DNA of 64,000 bases from Pseudothioglobus sp905182815 (GTDB lineage: Bacteria; Pseudomonadota; Gammaproteobacteria; PS1; Pseudothioglobaceae): assembly GCF_048087625.1 (NCBI RefSeq), contig NZ_CP159805.1, positions 744,001-808,000 of the forward strand, in the 5' to 3' direction. The notes beneath the pieces are model-generated. The model was not told the DNA's origin. It saw only the letters and a program-made list of their open reading frames with translations, and did no database searches. A program made the position numbers and the translations under genes. Every line of letters begins with the position of its first letter. The first letter of the stretch is position 1. Below are positions 42,708-51,521 of this stretch, one piece after another.

Positions 42708-44345
42708 CTATATTTTCTGCTTCCACCCTGACTCTAGAATCTCACCTGAAGCAATTAAAATTGGATAAGCCACTGAAGATAAAAGACTATTTACTTTCTT
42801 GTAATCACGGATTACATCAATATGCATAGAGCTGGTTTCTAAACTATCAGTAATGCCTTTTCCAATCCTCTGAAGATGTTTAGTGACAGAGCGTTTTTCA
42901 AGATTATGGAGCTCTTGTTTCTTCTCATAAAGCACTCTTGCAAGCTCACAATCATCAGAGACAAAGGTATTAATAGCTAGATCATAATTTGAACAAACAA
43001 CCTCATGTATAGAGATGATTTCATTTAATCCTTCTTTTGAAAACTGTATATGTTTATCAATTTTTTTCCCAGAAATATCCATTAAGCTGTTATTAATAAT
43101 GTCGCCAATATGCTCCATGCTTGTTGTAAAGTTAAGGATATTTAAAGCTTTTTGAGTCTCTGTAGGCGTTAATTCTTCTTGTAAGATCCTTGCTATATAG
43201 AGTTTTATTGAATCAAATATGTTATCTACTATATCCTCATTTTTAATTACTTCACTGCGTAAAGCGATATTGTCATCTCGAAGAACAGCGAGTGAAGAGA
43301 CAACCATTTTTTGTGAAATCTCAGCCATATGAATCGCTTCGCGTTTTGCACTAGCAAGAGAAATTGCTGGCATTGCAAAATTATTTGCTTCTAAAAAACT
43401 AGGCTGACTAAGCTCTTTCTCCTCAAGATTAGAGAGCATTTTTGCTGCAAGCATAAGAATATTTTTAGAAAATATAACGCCTACAATAGCCACAATCAAA
43501 TTCAAAGACAGGTGATAAATTGCGGGGAATAACTCAATAGAAACAAACTTTAATCCAAATGTGGCAACGAAGTCAACAAATGGATAAAAAGCCAAAATAC
43601 ATACTACTCTTACAATGAGATTTGCCAATACTGGCGTCAGCTCTTGTATGGATCCTCTCCAGTTTGAGATAAGAGGAAGCATCCCACTTCCTAAATTTGC
43701 ACCTAACACAAGGTATAACCCCTCACTTACTCCAATCACACCTGTGGCTAGAAAGCTCACAGACAGCAAAACAATTGCTAAACTTGAGTATGAAAGATAA
43801 GTCAGAATCAATGCCAAAAGAATAAAGAATATGGGCTGATCCTCAAATATATTTAACAGCGCAGTAAATTGTGTTAGTTCTGATAGGCCGCCAGCAGTTG
43901 ATGCAATTAATGAAAGAGCGAATAGAATTAATCCTAGTCCACTGATTGCCCTAAAAACATTTTGCCATTTGTTGACTTTAGAGCCAATAAAACCAAAAAC
44001 GCCCATCGCTAAGAGCAGGGGGGCTAGAGTCGTAAATTTTTGAGAGGCAATAAGAACCGCTACTGAGGTTCCAACATCGGCTCCTAACATTGTTATAAAA
44101 GCAGAGCCAACACTGATAAGTCCCTGACCTGCAAATGATGCAGATATTAAAATGGCTGCTGTGCTGCTTTGCAGCAAAGCCGCAACCAGTAATCCTGATG
44201 TAAACGCGGGCAGGGTTTTGCCTTCTGATCGACGCGCTAAACTCTTTAGGTTGTTACCATAGGAGCGCATCACTCCAGTTCGAACCATTCGAAGACCCCA
44301 CAACAGAAGTGCAATTGATCCTAAAAGTTCAATTAGTAGACTCAT
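42708..44345 (-). CDS. Na/Pi-cotransporter family protein with PhoU-like C-terminal domain
   Basis: Membrane protein of the NptA/PNaS family, 545 residues. Residues 1 to about 310 carry 8-9 helices with two inverted repeats, marked by LLWGLRMVRTGV, the QSSTA motif in VAALLQSSTAAILIS and GADVGTSVAVLIA, then YLVLGANLGSGMLPLI. Residues about 335-545 are helical and PhoU-like. The start overlaps the glpD stop by 4 bases, so phosphate transport is co-expressed with glycerol-3-phosphate oxidation. The direction of phosphate movement cannot be told from sequence. Confidence 0.9.
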   Translation of the reverse strand: MSLLIELLGSIALLLWGLRMVRTGVMRSYGNNLKSLARRSEGKTLPAFTSGLLVAALLQSSTAAILISASFAGQGLISVGSAFITMLGADVGTSVAVLIASQKFTTLAPLLLAMGVFGFIGSKVNKWQNVFRAISGLGLILFALSLIASTAGGLSELTQFTALLNIFEDQPIFFILLALILTYLSYSSLAIVLLSVSFLATGVIGVSEGLYLVLGANLGSGMLPLISNWRGSIQELTPVLANLIVRVVCILAFYPFVDFVATFGLKFVSIELFPAIYHLSLNLIVAIVGVIFSKNILMLAAKMLSNLEEKELSQPSFLEANNFAMPAISLASAKREAIHMAEISQKMVVSSLAVLRDDNIALRSEVIKNEDIVDNIFDSIKLYIARILQEELTPTETQKALNILNFTTSMEHIGDIINNSLMDISGKKIDKHIQFSKEGLNEIISIHEVVCSNYDLAINTFVSDDCELARVLYEKKQELHNLEKRSVTKHLQRIGKGITDSLETSSMHIDVIRDYKKVNSLLSSVAYPILIASGEILESGWKQKI

Positions 44346-45907
44346 GCCTTAAGAACCTCTTTATTTTCTGAAGGTACTATATTTTCTGAGGATTGGGATT
44401 TTGTATTATTTTTTTTCAAAAATAAGTTAAGGTTTTCTATTTCTGTCTCAGAAAGTATTAATCCAAGCTTTGAGCGCCTAAAAAGAATATCATCTGAAGA
44501 CCTAGCCCATTCATTGTTAATTAAGTATTGAACTTCAGCTTCATATAATCCACCTCCAAAATTTTCACCTAACGCATCTAAACTATCTGCATCACCAAAA
44601 ATATCAAAAGAAATTTCTCCATATGACCTTGCAAGTCTTCTTATAAGTTCATTCGTAAAGAAGCTATATTTATTTTTTAACTTTGCTTCAAATTCAGAAA
44701 GAGTTGCAACTTTGATTTCTCCTCCAGGAAGGCGAGAATTTTCAGTCCATGGTTTGCCTCGTTTACCAAGGAAGTTCTCGATATGTTCAAGAATTGTTTC
44801 TGATAATCGACGGTAAGTTGTAATTTTTCCGCCAAAAATATTAATCATTAATGAGTAGTCATATTCCTTGGCTGAAACAACATAATCTCTAGTTGCCTCT
44901 TGAGCTTTACTTGCACCATCATCATAGAGTGGTCTCACCCCTGAATAACTCCAGACTATATCATTTGTTGTAATTTCTTGTTTTAAATAACTACTTGCTG
45001 ACTCGCAGATATATGATTTTTCTTGCTCACTTATTTTTACTTGATCAGCTGACTTACCATGATCAATATCTGTTGTACCAATCAATGTGAAATTATCTTC
45101 ATATGGAATTATAAAGAAAATGCGCCCATCTTTATTTTGGCAGATATATGACTTGTCACCCTCATATAGTTTGTTTACAACAATATGACTCCCTCTGACA
45201 AGACGAACATTTTTTGAATCTTTAACTTTAAAAGATTCTTTTAAAACCTTATCAACCCAGGGTCCAGATGCATTAACAAAAGCTTTTGCCTTAACAATTT
45301 CTACTTTACCATTTAAAGAGTTTTTTGTTGAGATTGTCCACAGGCCATTTGAACTAGTTGCATTTGTTACCTTTGTATAGTTTCTTAATGAGGCTCCTTT
45401 TGAGGCAGCGTCAACTGCATTTAATATGACCAATCTGGAGTCATCTACCCAACAATCTGAATACTCAAATCCAGACTTAAAAGTATCTTTAAGTGGAGAA
45501 TTTGTTTTTTGACTGGCAAAATTTACATTACTTGTTCCTGGTAAAATTTTTCTGTGTCCTAAGTGGTCGTAAATTGCTAACCCCAATCTTAAGAACCATC
45601 TAGGTCTCATTCCTTTTGTATGAGGAAGAATAAATCTCATTGGCCAAATTATATGGGGAGCCATATTTAATAAAATTTCACGCTCCTTTAGAGACTCCTG
45701 AACTAGCCGAAACTTATAATGCTCAAGATAACGAAGACCTCCATGAATGAGTTTAGTTGAGGATGATGAAGTGCCAGAAGCAAAGTCATTCATTTCGCAT
45801 AGACATACTGAGTAACCTCGCCCAGCAGCATCTCGAGCTACTCCAACGCCATTAATGCCTCCACCAGCTATAAATACATCATAAATTTTATCGTTTATAT
45901 TTGACAT
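44342..45907 (-). CDS. glpD: aerobic glycerol-3-phosphate dehydrogenase
   Basis: FAD-dependent, membrane-associated enzyme oxidising sn-glycerol 3-phosphate to dihydroxyacetone phosphate and passing electrons to quinone. The 521-residue protein has the dinucleotide motif IAGGGINGVGVARDAAGRG, CEMNDFASGTSSSSTKLIHG, GGLRYLEHYKFRLV, NASGPWVDKV, LVRGSHIVV and FGGKITTYRRL. It lies in a minus-strand operon between a HAD phosphatase gene (27 bases upstream) and the Na/Pi symporter gene. Confidence 0.96.
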   Translation of the reverse strand: MSNINDKIYDVFIAGGGINGVGVARDAAGRGYSVCLCEMNDFASGTSSSSTKLIHGGLRYLEHYKFRLVQESLKEREILLNMAPHIIWPMRFILPHTKGMRPRWFLRLGLAIYDHLGHRKILPGTSNVNFASQKTNSPLKDTFKSGFEYSDCWVDDSRLVILNAVDAASKGASLRNYTKVTNATSSNGLWTISTKNSLNGKVEIVKAKAFVNASGPWVDKVLKESFKVKDSKNVRLVRGSHIVVNKLYEGDKSYICQNKDGRIFFIIPYEDNFTLIGTTDIDHGKSADQVKISEQEKSYICESASSYLKQEITTNDIVWSYSGVRPLYDDGASKAQEATRDYVVSAKEYDYSLMINIFGGKITTYRRLSETILEHIENFLGKRGKPWTENSRLPGGEIKVATLSEFEAKLKNKYSFFTNELIRRLARSYGEISFDIFGDADSLDALGENFGGGLYEAEVQYLINNEWARSSDDILFRRSKLGLILSETEIENLNLFLKKNNTKSQSSENIVPSENKEVLKA

Positions 45908-45934
45908 TTATTTTGAACAAGTAAGTTTAAAAAA

Positions 45935-46726
45935 CTATCTCCTTAAAAGTAAATCAGCAAGCTCAACAAACCCATCACCAGAGTGCTTTGATGTTATATA
46001 TTTTGGTGGTTGATTTAATTCATCAATACAATTCATAACATTCGCTACTCCAACTGATTTAGCGAAATAATCGAACATCATTGAGTCATTTGGCGAATCA
46101 CCAATAAAGAGAACTTCATTTTGTATATTTGATTTACTGATTCCAAATACTTGATCGAGTGTTGATAGGCTTGTCGATAGTTTGTTGTGGCTTCCAATCC
46201 AACAATTTATATGGATTGAACTAACCTTTGCCATTGCTCCAGCTTTTTCAGCAATTTTGACAATATCTTTAATCTTCTCAGGTGATAATAGTGATACGTC
46301 TTCAGCAAAATCAATAGCTAGGTCTGTGTGCCGATAATCCTGATCAGAAGCTAAGGCAGATCCAGAGACGTTTTTAAGGATGGAATTTTTAATATCATGA
46401 AGAGCTAGATGATTCTCTTTTCGCTCTATTGGAGTCTGACAATAGGTCTGCTGCATTTTTTTAGATTCATGGTTATAACTAAAGAAAAAAGCACCATTCT
46501 CTCCAACTACACCATTAACTGGCCACATCCTTGCAATGTGATCACACAAGCCTGCGCATCGACCCGTTACTGGAATAACGATAAAGCCAGAATTTGATAA
46601 ATTCTCTAGAGCGCTATAAGCATTACTTTTTAGCCTCCCATCAGTGGTCAATGTGTCGTCTATATCTGTAAGAATGATTTTTACCTCATTCAGTTGCTGC
46701 TTAGACATAGCAGAAATATTATCCAT
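45935..46726 (-). CDS. HAD-superfamily (IIB) phosphatase
   Basis: Probable small-molecule phosphatase of 263 residues. HAD motif I is DIDDTLT with Asp21 and Asp23, motif II is VTGRC, and motif IV is FIGDSPNDSMM. The long cap inserted between motifs II and III puts it in subclass IIB (Cof/sucrose-phosphate-phosphatase-like). It is the first gene of an operon with glpD and the Na/Pi transporter. A substrate linked to glycerol phosphate or sugar phosphate metabolism is only an inference. The gene diverges from ugpB across a region with a GlpR-like operator. Confidence 0.85.
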   Translation of the reverse strand: MDNISAMSKQQLNEVKIILTDIDDTLTTDGRLKSNAYSALENLSNSGFIVIPVTGRCAGLCDHIARMWPVNGVVGENGAFFFSYNHESKKMQQTYCQTPIERKENHLALHDIKNSILKNVSGSALASDQDYRHTDLAIDFAEDVSLLSPEKIKDIVKIAEKAGAMAKVSSIHINCWIGSHNKLSTSLSTLDQVFGISKSNIQNEVLFIGDSPNDSMMFDYFAKSVGVANVMNCIDELNQPPKYITSKHSGDGFVELADLLLRR

Positions 46727-47067
46727 TTGATCTCCTGATTCTTTAGTAGTAAGTAATTAGATTTGGCTTATTGATAAATTGGAATAATAATGCAATAAAT
46801 AAAGACTTTTATTAATTATATGTTCATGTGAACAATTATATTGATATTCTACCATAATTAACCAAAATTCATGTGATTATTAGTGAAATATATCGCATAA
46901 AGACCTATTTTTTAATGGTTTGAATAATAATAATATTCAAAGTAATAATATTTAATGTTTATTTGTGGTATATTTAATTTGTAACAAAATAACTAATATT
47001 TAGCTGAAGTCATATCTTTAGGCTTCTTTTTTAACTAAGCATCTACAATGATGCAACGGAGAAAAAA
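46727..47067. other. divergent regulatory region between the glpD operon and ugpB
   Basis: This 341-base, extremely AT-rich gap contains one clear GlpR-like operator (46821-46834) and a degenerate second copy (46866-46877). TTTGTAACA occurs near 46979 ahead of ugpB. No reading frame is visible. The left edge of the GC-richer ugp cassette must lie near its right end. Confidence 0.6.
46821..46834. promoter_or_regulatory. GlpR-like operator
   Basis: TGTTCATGTGAACA has perfect 6-bp arms around a 2-base centre. The half-sites resemble the GlpR half-site TGTTCG of E. coli. The same GTTCA-NN-TGAAC form occurs at 51494-51505 in front of the DeoR-family gene, and TTCATGTGA is repeated at 46868-46876. 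Confidence 0.6.
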
Positions 47068-48378
47068 ATGAAAAATTATCTTTCAGGAGCATTGGTTGCT
47101 GCAACCTTGTTCTCACCAATATCATCAGCAGAGCCAACCGAAGTCCATTTTTGGCACGCGTTTACTGGTCGCTTAGGGGAGCTTGTCGCGACACAAGTTG
47201 GAGATTTCAATGCAAGTCAAACCGACTATACAGTCGTTCAAACTCATAAGGGCAACTATTCTGAAACTCTCAATTCCGGCATTGCAGCGTTCCGCGCGAA
47301 CGAACAACCTCACATCCTTATGGTGTTTGAAGTTGGTACTGCAACAATGATGGCAGCCCGTGGTGCAGTCCGTCCACTGCATGAAGTAATGGAACTAAGT
47401 GGAGCATCGTTTGACCAGGATGCATATATTGGTGCGGTCAAAGGATATTATACTTCTACTGAGGGTGACATGCTATCCCTACCTTTTAATGCATCGACGC
47501 CAGTACTTTGGGTAAACCGTGATGCAATGGCGGCAGCTGGTGTTGACCCAGATACTGATCTATCGACATGGCAGAGCGTTGGTACAGCGTTGACTGCCTT
47601 AAAAGCTGGTGGGGAAGAATGTCCACTTGTTACTGCTTGGCAAAGCTGGATTCATCTTGAGAATCTCTCAGCCTATCATGACGTGCCTTTTGCCACTCAA
47701 GATAATGGCTTTGCAGGTCTTGACACTGAGCTGACTTTGAATGGTGAAGCACAAGTCGCACACCTTTCTGCAATGGGCCAATGGGCTAAAGATGGGAAGT
47801 TCATTTATACTGGACGTCGCAATGAGGGTGGAGCTAACTTCCGTTCTGGTGAATGTGCGCTGTTTACAGAAAGTTCGGCTGGATATGCGGGCATCAAAAA
47901 AGAAGCTACATTCGACTTTGAAGTTCGTCCATTGCCATATTGGAAAGGCCTTGGAAACAGTCCTCAGAATACAATCATCGGTGGCGCATCATTATGGGTC
48001 ATGGAAGGTCATAGCGATGCTGAGTATACTGGTGCAGGTGAATTCCTAAGCTTCTTGTCATCAACCGATGTTCAGGCTCAATGGCATCAAGACACGGGAT
48101 ATTTGCCTATTACAGCTGAGGCAGGCGATGCAACGCGTGCGTCTGGTTTCTATGCTGCAAACCCAGGCACTGAAGTTGCTGTAATCCAGATGACGGCAAA
48201 TAAACCAACGGCTAACTCTAATGGTCTACGTCTTGGATCTTTTGACCAGATTCGTGGTATTATCGACGAAGAGCTTGAAGGTATTTGGTCTGGAGATAAA
48301 ACAGCTCAAGAGGCGATGGATAGCGCAAAAGAGCGTGGTGATGCATTACTGCGTCGCTTTGAGTCTGCAAATCGTTAA
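47068..48378 (+). CDS. ugpB: sn-glycerol-3-phosphate ABC transporter binding protein
   Basis: Periplasmic binding protein for sn-glycerol 3-phosphate and glycerophosphodiesters. It has 436 residues with a signal peptide (about 1-21, cleavage after SSA) and UgpB marks: TEVHFWHAFTGRLGELV, QTDYTVVQTHKGNYSETLN, NEQPHILMVFEVGTATMM and SLPFNASTPVLWVNRDA, which contains phosphate-binding residues. The gene and its neighbours to 51263 use G+C-richer codons than the flanking genes. A hairpin follows 15 bases after the stop. Confidence 0.95.
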   Translation: MKNYLSGALVAATLFSPISSAEPTEVHFWHAFTGRLGELVATQVGDFNASQTDYTVVQTHKGNYSETLNSGIAAFRANEQPHILMVFEVGTATMMAARGAVRPLHEVMELSGASFDQDAYIGAVKGYYTSTEGDMLSLPFNASTPVLWVNRDAMAAAGVDPDTDLSTWQSVGTALTALKAGGEECPLVTAWQSWIHLENLSAYHDVPFATQDNGFAGLDTELTLNGEAQVAHLSAMGQWAKDGKFIYTGRRNEGGANFRSGECALFTESSAGYAGIKKEATFDFEVRPLPYWKGLGNSPQNTIIGGASLWVMEGHSDAEYTGAGEFLSFLSSTDVQAQWHQDTGYLPITAEAGDATRASGFYAANPGTEVAVIQMTANKPTANSNGLRLGSFDQIRGIIDEELEGIWSGDKTAQEAMDSAKERGDALLRRFESANR

Positions 48379-48393
48379 GACTTAAAAAACAAC

Positions 48394-48416
48394 GGCAGGC
48401 CTCCTTTTGGCCTGCC
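48394..48416 (+). other. stable hairpin between ugpB and ugpA
   Basis: GGCAGGCC (48394-48401) pairs perfectly with GGCCTGCC (48409-48416) across a 7-base loop. The following bases are TATCTTAAAAAG with no T-run, so it is not a standard intrinsic terminator. It may protect the upstream ugpB message from 3' decay, or act as a weak terminator. Confidence 0.7.
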
Positions 48417-48437
48417 TATCTTAAAAAGGAAGAGACT

Positions 48438-49319
48438 ATGAATCAACGCGTCACGTTTCGTGGCTGGTGGTTGCCCATTTTACTTATTGCTCCACAAGTT
48501 CTTGTCTCTGCTGTTTTCTTTTACTACCCCGCCGGTCAGGCGATTTGGCAATCACTCTTCATTCCTGACCCCTTTGGCCTATCGTCCAGATTCGTGGGAC
48601 TAGGTAATTTTGAATTTCTTTTTAGTGATAAATATTATCGTGCGTCCTTTGTGACGACTGCGGTGTTTTCAATCCTCGTATCGCTTTGCTCGATGATTCC
48701 AGCACTATTTCTTGCTGTGATGGCAGATCGGTTAATCAAAGGGTCTGGCGTCTACCGCACAATGCTAATTTGGCCCTATGCTGTGGCGCCAGCTATTGCA
48801 GGTGTATTATGGTTGTTTATGTTCAACACTCGCGTTGGAGTCGTGTCCTGGTATCTTGGACATCTTGGATATGATTGGAACCATGTCTTGAATGGAGGCG
48901 AGGCCATGGGCCTTGTCGTTATAGCCTCAGCTTGGGGGCGTATTAGTTATAACTTTCTGTTCTTTTTAGCAGCGCTCCAAGCGGTGCCCCGATCCGTTAT
49001 TGAAGCAGCAGCAATTGATGGTGCTCGGTTCTGGAAACGATTTTGGACAATCGTTCTCCCTCTTTTGTCGCCAATTGCTTTTTTCTTGCTGGTTGTAAAT
49101 ATCGTTTATTCCTTCTTTGAGACCTTTGGCGTGATTCATACGATTACATCCGGTGGACCTCAGCAATCAACAACCGTATTAGTCTATAAAGTTTTTTCTG
49201 ACGGGTTTATTGGTCAGGATCTTGGTTCGTCAGCAGCACAATCTGTTGTCTTGTTGTTTGTGGTGGGTCTGCTGACCATTATCCAATTTAAGTATATTGA
49301 AAAAAGGGTACATTACTGA
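48438..49319 (+). CDS. ugpA: glycerol-3-phosphate ABC transporter permease UgpA
   Basis: CUT1-type permease, 293 residues, six helices, beginning LPILLIAPQVLVSAVFFYYP. The EAA loop reads SVIEAAAIDGARFWKRFWTI followed by LPLLSPIAF, and the ending VVGLLTIIQFKYIEKRVHY is typical of UgpA. GGAAGAG lies before the start. It is followed by ugpE with a one-base overlap. Confidence 0.94.
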   Translation: MNQRVTFRGWWLPILLIAPQVLVSAVFFYYPAGQAIWQSLFIPDPFGLSSRFVGLGNFEFLFSDKYYRASFVTTAVFSILVSLCSMIPALFLAVMADRLIKGSGVYRTMLIWPYAVAPAIAGVLWLFMFNTRVGVVSWYLGHLGYDWNHVLNGGEAMGLVVIASAWGRISYNFLFFLAALQAVPRSVIEAAAIDGARFWKRFWTIVLPLLSPIAFFLLVVNIVYSFFETFGVIHTITSGGPQQSTTVLVYKVFSDGFIGQDLGSSAAQSVVLLFVVGLLTIIQFKYIEKRVHY

Positions 49320-50176
49320 TGGCTAAAGACATACATGGAATGGTTGAAAAACGGGGTTCCGGTTTATGGCTAACTCATGTTTTTATGATTCTGGGCGTTC
49401 TGATTATTTTCTTTCCAATTTGGCTAGCTTTTGTAGCTTCCACCGTAACCCAACCTGAAATTGTGAAGCCGCCGATGCCGCTATGGCCAGGAGACCAACT
49501 TTGGGAGAATTACTCCAAGGCACTTTTCTCTGGTATCAACGTTCCTGTCTCAACGATGTTGGTCAACAGCTTTATAATGGCAATCAGCATAGCAGTTGGC
49601 AAGATTATCATCTCGCTGCTTTCAGCTTTTGCAATTGTGTATTTTCGCTTTCCAGGCCGCAATTTTTTCTTTTGGATGATTTTTTTAACTCTAATGTTAC
49701 CTGTTGAAGTTCGCATTGTGCCGACATACGAAGTTGTTGCAAGTTTTGGCATGCTCAATAGCTATAGTGGTCTAATTTTCCCCTTGATTGCCTCAGCCAC
49801 TGCCACATTCCTGTTTCGTCAATTTTTCTTGACAATCCCCGATGAGCTCGCCGAGGCCTCACGCGTTGATGGCGCAAGCCCAATGCGATTTTTTTTGGAT
49901 ATTGTGTTACCAATGAGCCGGACAAACATCGCAGCATTGTTTGTAATCTTATTTATTTATGGTTGGAACCAATATCTATGGCCTTTACTCATCACCACAG
50001 AGCCCGAGATGAATACGATTGTCATGGGAATTAAACAAATGTTTCCATCGGGTGATGACGTGGCTGAATGGCCCGTGATTATGGCTACTTCAATCCTCGC
50101 GATGATCCCACCTGTGATTGTCGTCGTTAGTATGCAACGACTGTTTATCCGTGGCCTTGTCGATAGTGAGAAATAG
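49319..50176 (+). CDS. ugpE: glycerol-3-phosphate ABC transporter permease UgpE
   Basis: Second CUT1-type permease, 285 residues, six helices. UgpE marks are TLMLPVEVRIVPTYEVVA, the EAA loop ELAEASRVDGASPMRFFLDI with LPMSRTNIAA, GWNQYLWPLLITTEPEMNTI and the ending RLFIRGLVDSEK. It follows ugpA directly and precedes ugpC by 28 bases. Confidence 0.95.
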   Translation: MAKDIHGMVEKRGSGLWLTHVFMILGVLIIFFPIWLAFVASTVTQPEIVKPPMPLWPGDQLWENYSKALFSGINVPVSTMLVNSFIMAISIAVGKIIISLLSAFAIVYFRFPGRNFFFWMIFLTLMLPVEVRIVPTYEVVASFGMLNSYSGLIFPLIASATATFLFRQFFLTIPDELAEASRVDGASPMRFFLDIVLPMSRTNIAALFVILFIYGWNQYLWPLLITTEPEMNTIVMGIKQMFPSGDDVAEWPVIMATSILAMIPPVIVVVSMQRLFIRGLVDSEK

Positions 50177-50204
50177 AGTACATTAATTAATAATAGGATC
50201 AAAT

Positions 50205-51263
50205 ATGGCTACAGTTTCCCTTAAGGACGTCAAGAAAAGCTTCGGTGTAACAGATGTTATCCAAGGTATTTCAACCGACATTGCAGATGGTGAGTTCATC
50301 GTAATTGTTGGACCTTCTGGCTGTGGTAAATCCACGTTGCTACGTATGATTGCTGGATTAGAGACTGTCTCGGCGGGAGAAGTCTTTATTGGTGGTGACC
50401 TTGTTAACGAAAAAGAACCTATGGATCGAGATATCGCCATGGTTTTCCAAAACTACGCGCTTTATCCACATATGACTGTGCGCCAAAATATGGGCTACGG
50501 ACTCAAGATCGCCAAAATGCCCAAAGAGCAGATTGACGCCAAAGTTGTTGAGGCCGCCAAGTTACTGCAATTAGAGCCATTGCTAGACCGAAGGCCCAAA
50601 CAACTGTCAGGCGGACAACGGCAGCGAGTTGCAATGGGCCGTGCGATCGTGCGCGAACCAGCAGTATTTTTATTTGATGAACCCCTCTCGAACCTTGATG
50701 CTAAACTTAGGGTCCAAATGCGATTGGAAATCCGCGAATTACAAGAAAAGCTTGGAGTGACATCACTTTATGTAACGCATGATCAAGTCGAAGCGATGAC
50801 TATGGCAGATCGAATGATTGTTATGCGGGATGGGATTGCCGAACAAATTGGCACGCCCCTTGAGGTATATGAAACGCCAAGCTCAGTCTTTGCGGCGCAA
50901 TTTATTGGAAGCCCCGCAATGAATATTTTTGAGGGAAGCTTAAATAGCCAAGACATCTATATTCGTGATACTAAAATTGGTCATGGGCTTAATAATGTAA
51001 ATGGTCCAGTGAAAATTGGCCTACGCCCGGAACATTTGATTCAAGACCCTAATGGGCCGATGGAAATTGTAATCCAGAACTCTGAGCCGCTTGGAGCGAA
51101 TACTCTCCTACACGGAAAACTGACGGCAACAGACGATACCATCACAGTCAGTATCCCTGGCGTATATTTTCCCGAAAATAAGAACACTAAAATGCGGTTT
51201 TCCATCGATCTAAAAAATATTCATTTGTTTGATCTGATTAGCGAAAAGCGATTAACGGTATGA
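50205..51263 (+). CDS. ugpC: glycerol-3-phosphate ABC transporter ATP-binding protein UgpC
   Basis: ATPase of the Ugp importer, 352 residues, with Walker A GPSGCGKST, Q-loop VFQNYALYPHMTV, signature LSGGQRQRVAMGR, Walker B FLFDEPLSNLD and a C-terminal TOBE domain (KIGLRPEHL onward). Its N-terminal wording SLKDVKKSFG and VIQGI fits UgpC. It is a paralogue of the ATPase at 39122, with which it shares the family core but not codon usage. It is the last gene of the G+C-richer block. Confidence 0.94.
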   Translation: MATVSLKDVKKSFGVTDVIQGISTDIADGEFIVIVGPSGCGKSTLLRMIAGLETVSAGEVFIGGDLVNEKEPMDRDIAMVFQNYALYPHMTVRQNMGYGLKIAKMPKEQIDAKVVEAAKLLQLEPLLDRRPKQLSGGQRQRVAMGRAIVREPAVFLFDEPLSNLDAKLRVQMRLEIRELQEKLGVTSLYVTHDQVEAMTMADRMIVMRDGIAEQIGTPLEVYETPSSVFAAQFIGSPAMNIFEGSLNSQDIYIRDTKIGHGLNNVNGPVKIGLRPEHLIQDPNGPMEIVIQNSEPLGANTLLHGKLTATDDTITVSIPGVYFPENKNTKMRFSIDLKNIHLFDLISEKRLTV

Positions 51264-51396
51264 GTATTTTTCGCCAGGCCAAGAGCTCATTAGTATTGAA
51301 TCTACTTTTATTACAATTTTAGTCGCTGTGTTGGCAGACTTTTTCTTTATGCCTGCAATAATGAAGTTAATTATTAAAGACAAGACCAGTATGTAA
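51256..51396 (+). pseudogene. C-terminal relic of an RND/MMPL-type membrane exporter gene
   Basis: After ugpC, in another frame, 46 codons read through to a TAA at 51394. From about 51283 they encode ELISIESTFITILVAVLADF and then FFMPAIMKLIIKD. This is a membrane helix ending in the (A/L)LAD.(L/F)..PA form that closes the last helix of RND/MMPL exporters. There is no start codon and no upstream part of such a gene. Its codons are AT-rich like the window and unlike ugpC. I interpret it as the tail of a native gene truncated where the ugp block was joined, near 51264-51283. The family assignment rests on about 35 residues. Confidence 0.5.
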
Positions 51397-51492
51397 GTAT
51401 TATAAATTTTAAGTATAAAAAAGGTGCCTTAGGTACTATAAATTTTTAAATGCCTATAACAAATATAATTTGTTTATACATGGTAGAATTAT

Positions 51493-51506
51493 AGTTCAAA
51501 TGAACT
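51493..51506. promoter_or_regulatory. GlpR-like operator, probable autoregulatory site
   Basis: AGTTCAAATGAACT has perfect 6-bp arms and a 2-base centre, the same GTTCA-NN-TGAAC form as at 46821-46834. It ends 15 bases before the ATG of the DeoR-family regulator gene, a position suited to autorepression. Confidence 0.6.
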
Positions 51507-51521
51507 TTTTTGATTATAAGA

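Noticed and set aside
48394..48416. Intrinsic terminator after ugpB
   Set aside because: The stem is perfect but no T-run follows on the coding strand, so it is recorded as a hairpin of uncertain function.
51510..51521. TTG start for the DeoR-family regulator
   Set aside because: It adds four residues not expected in the family; the ATG at 51522 gives the usual N-terminus.
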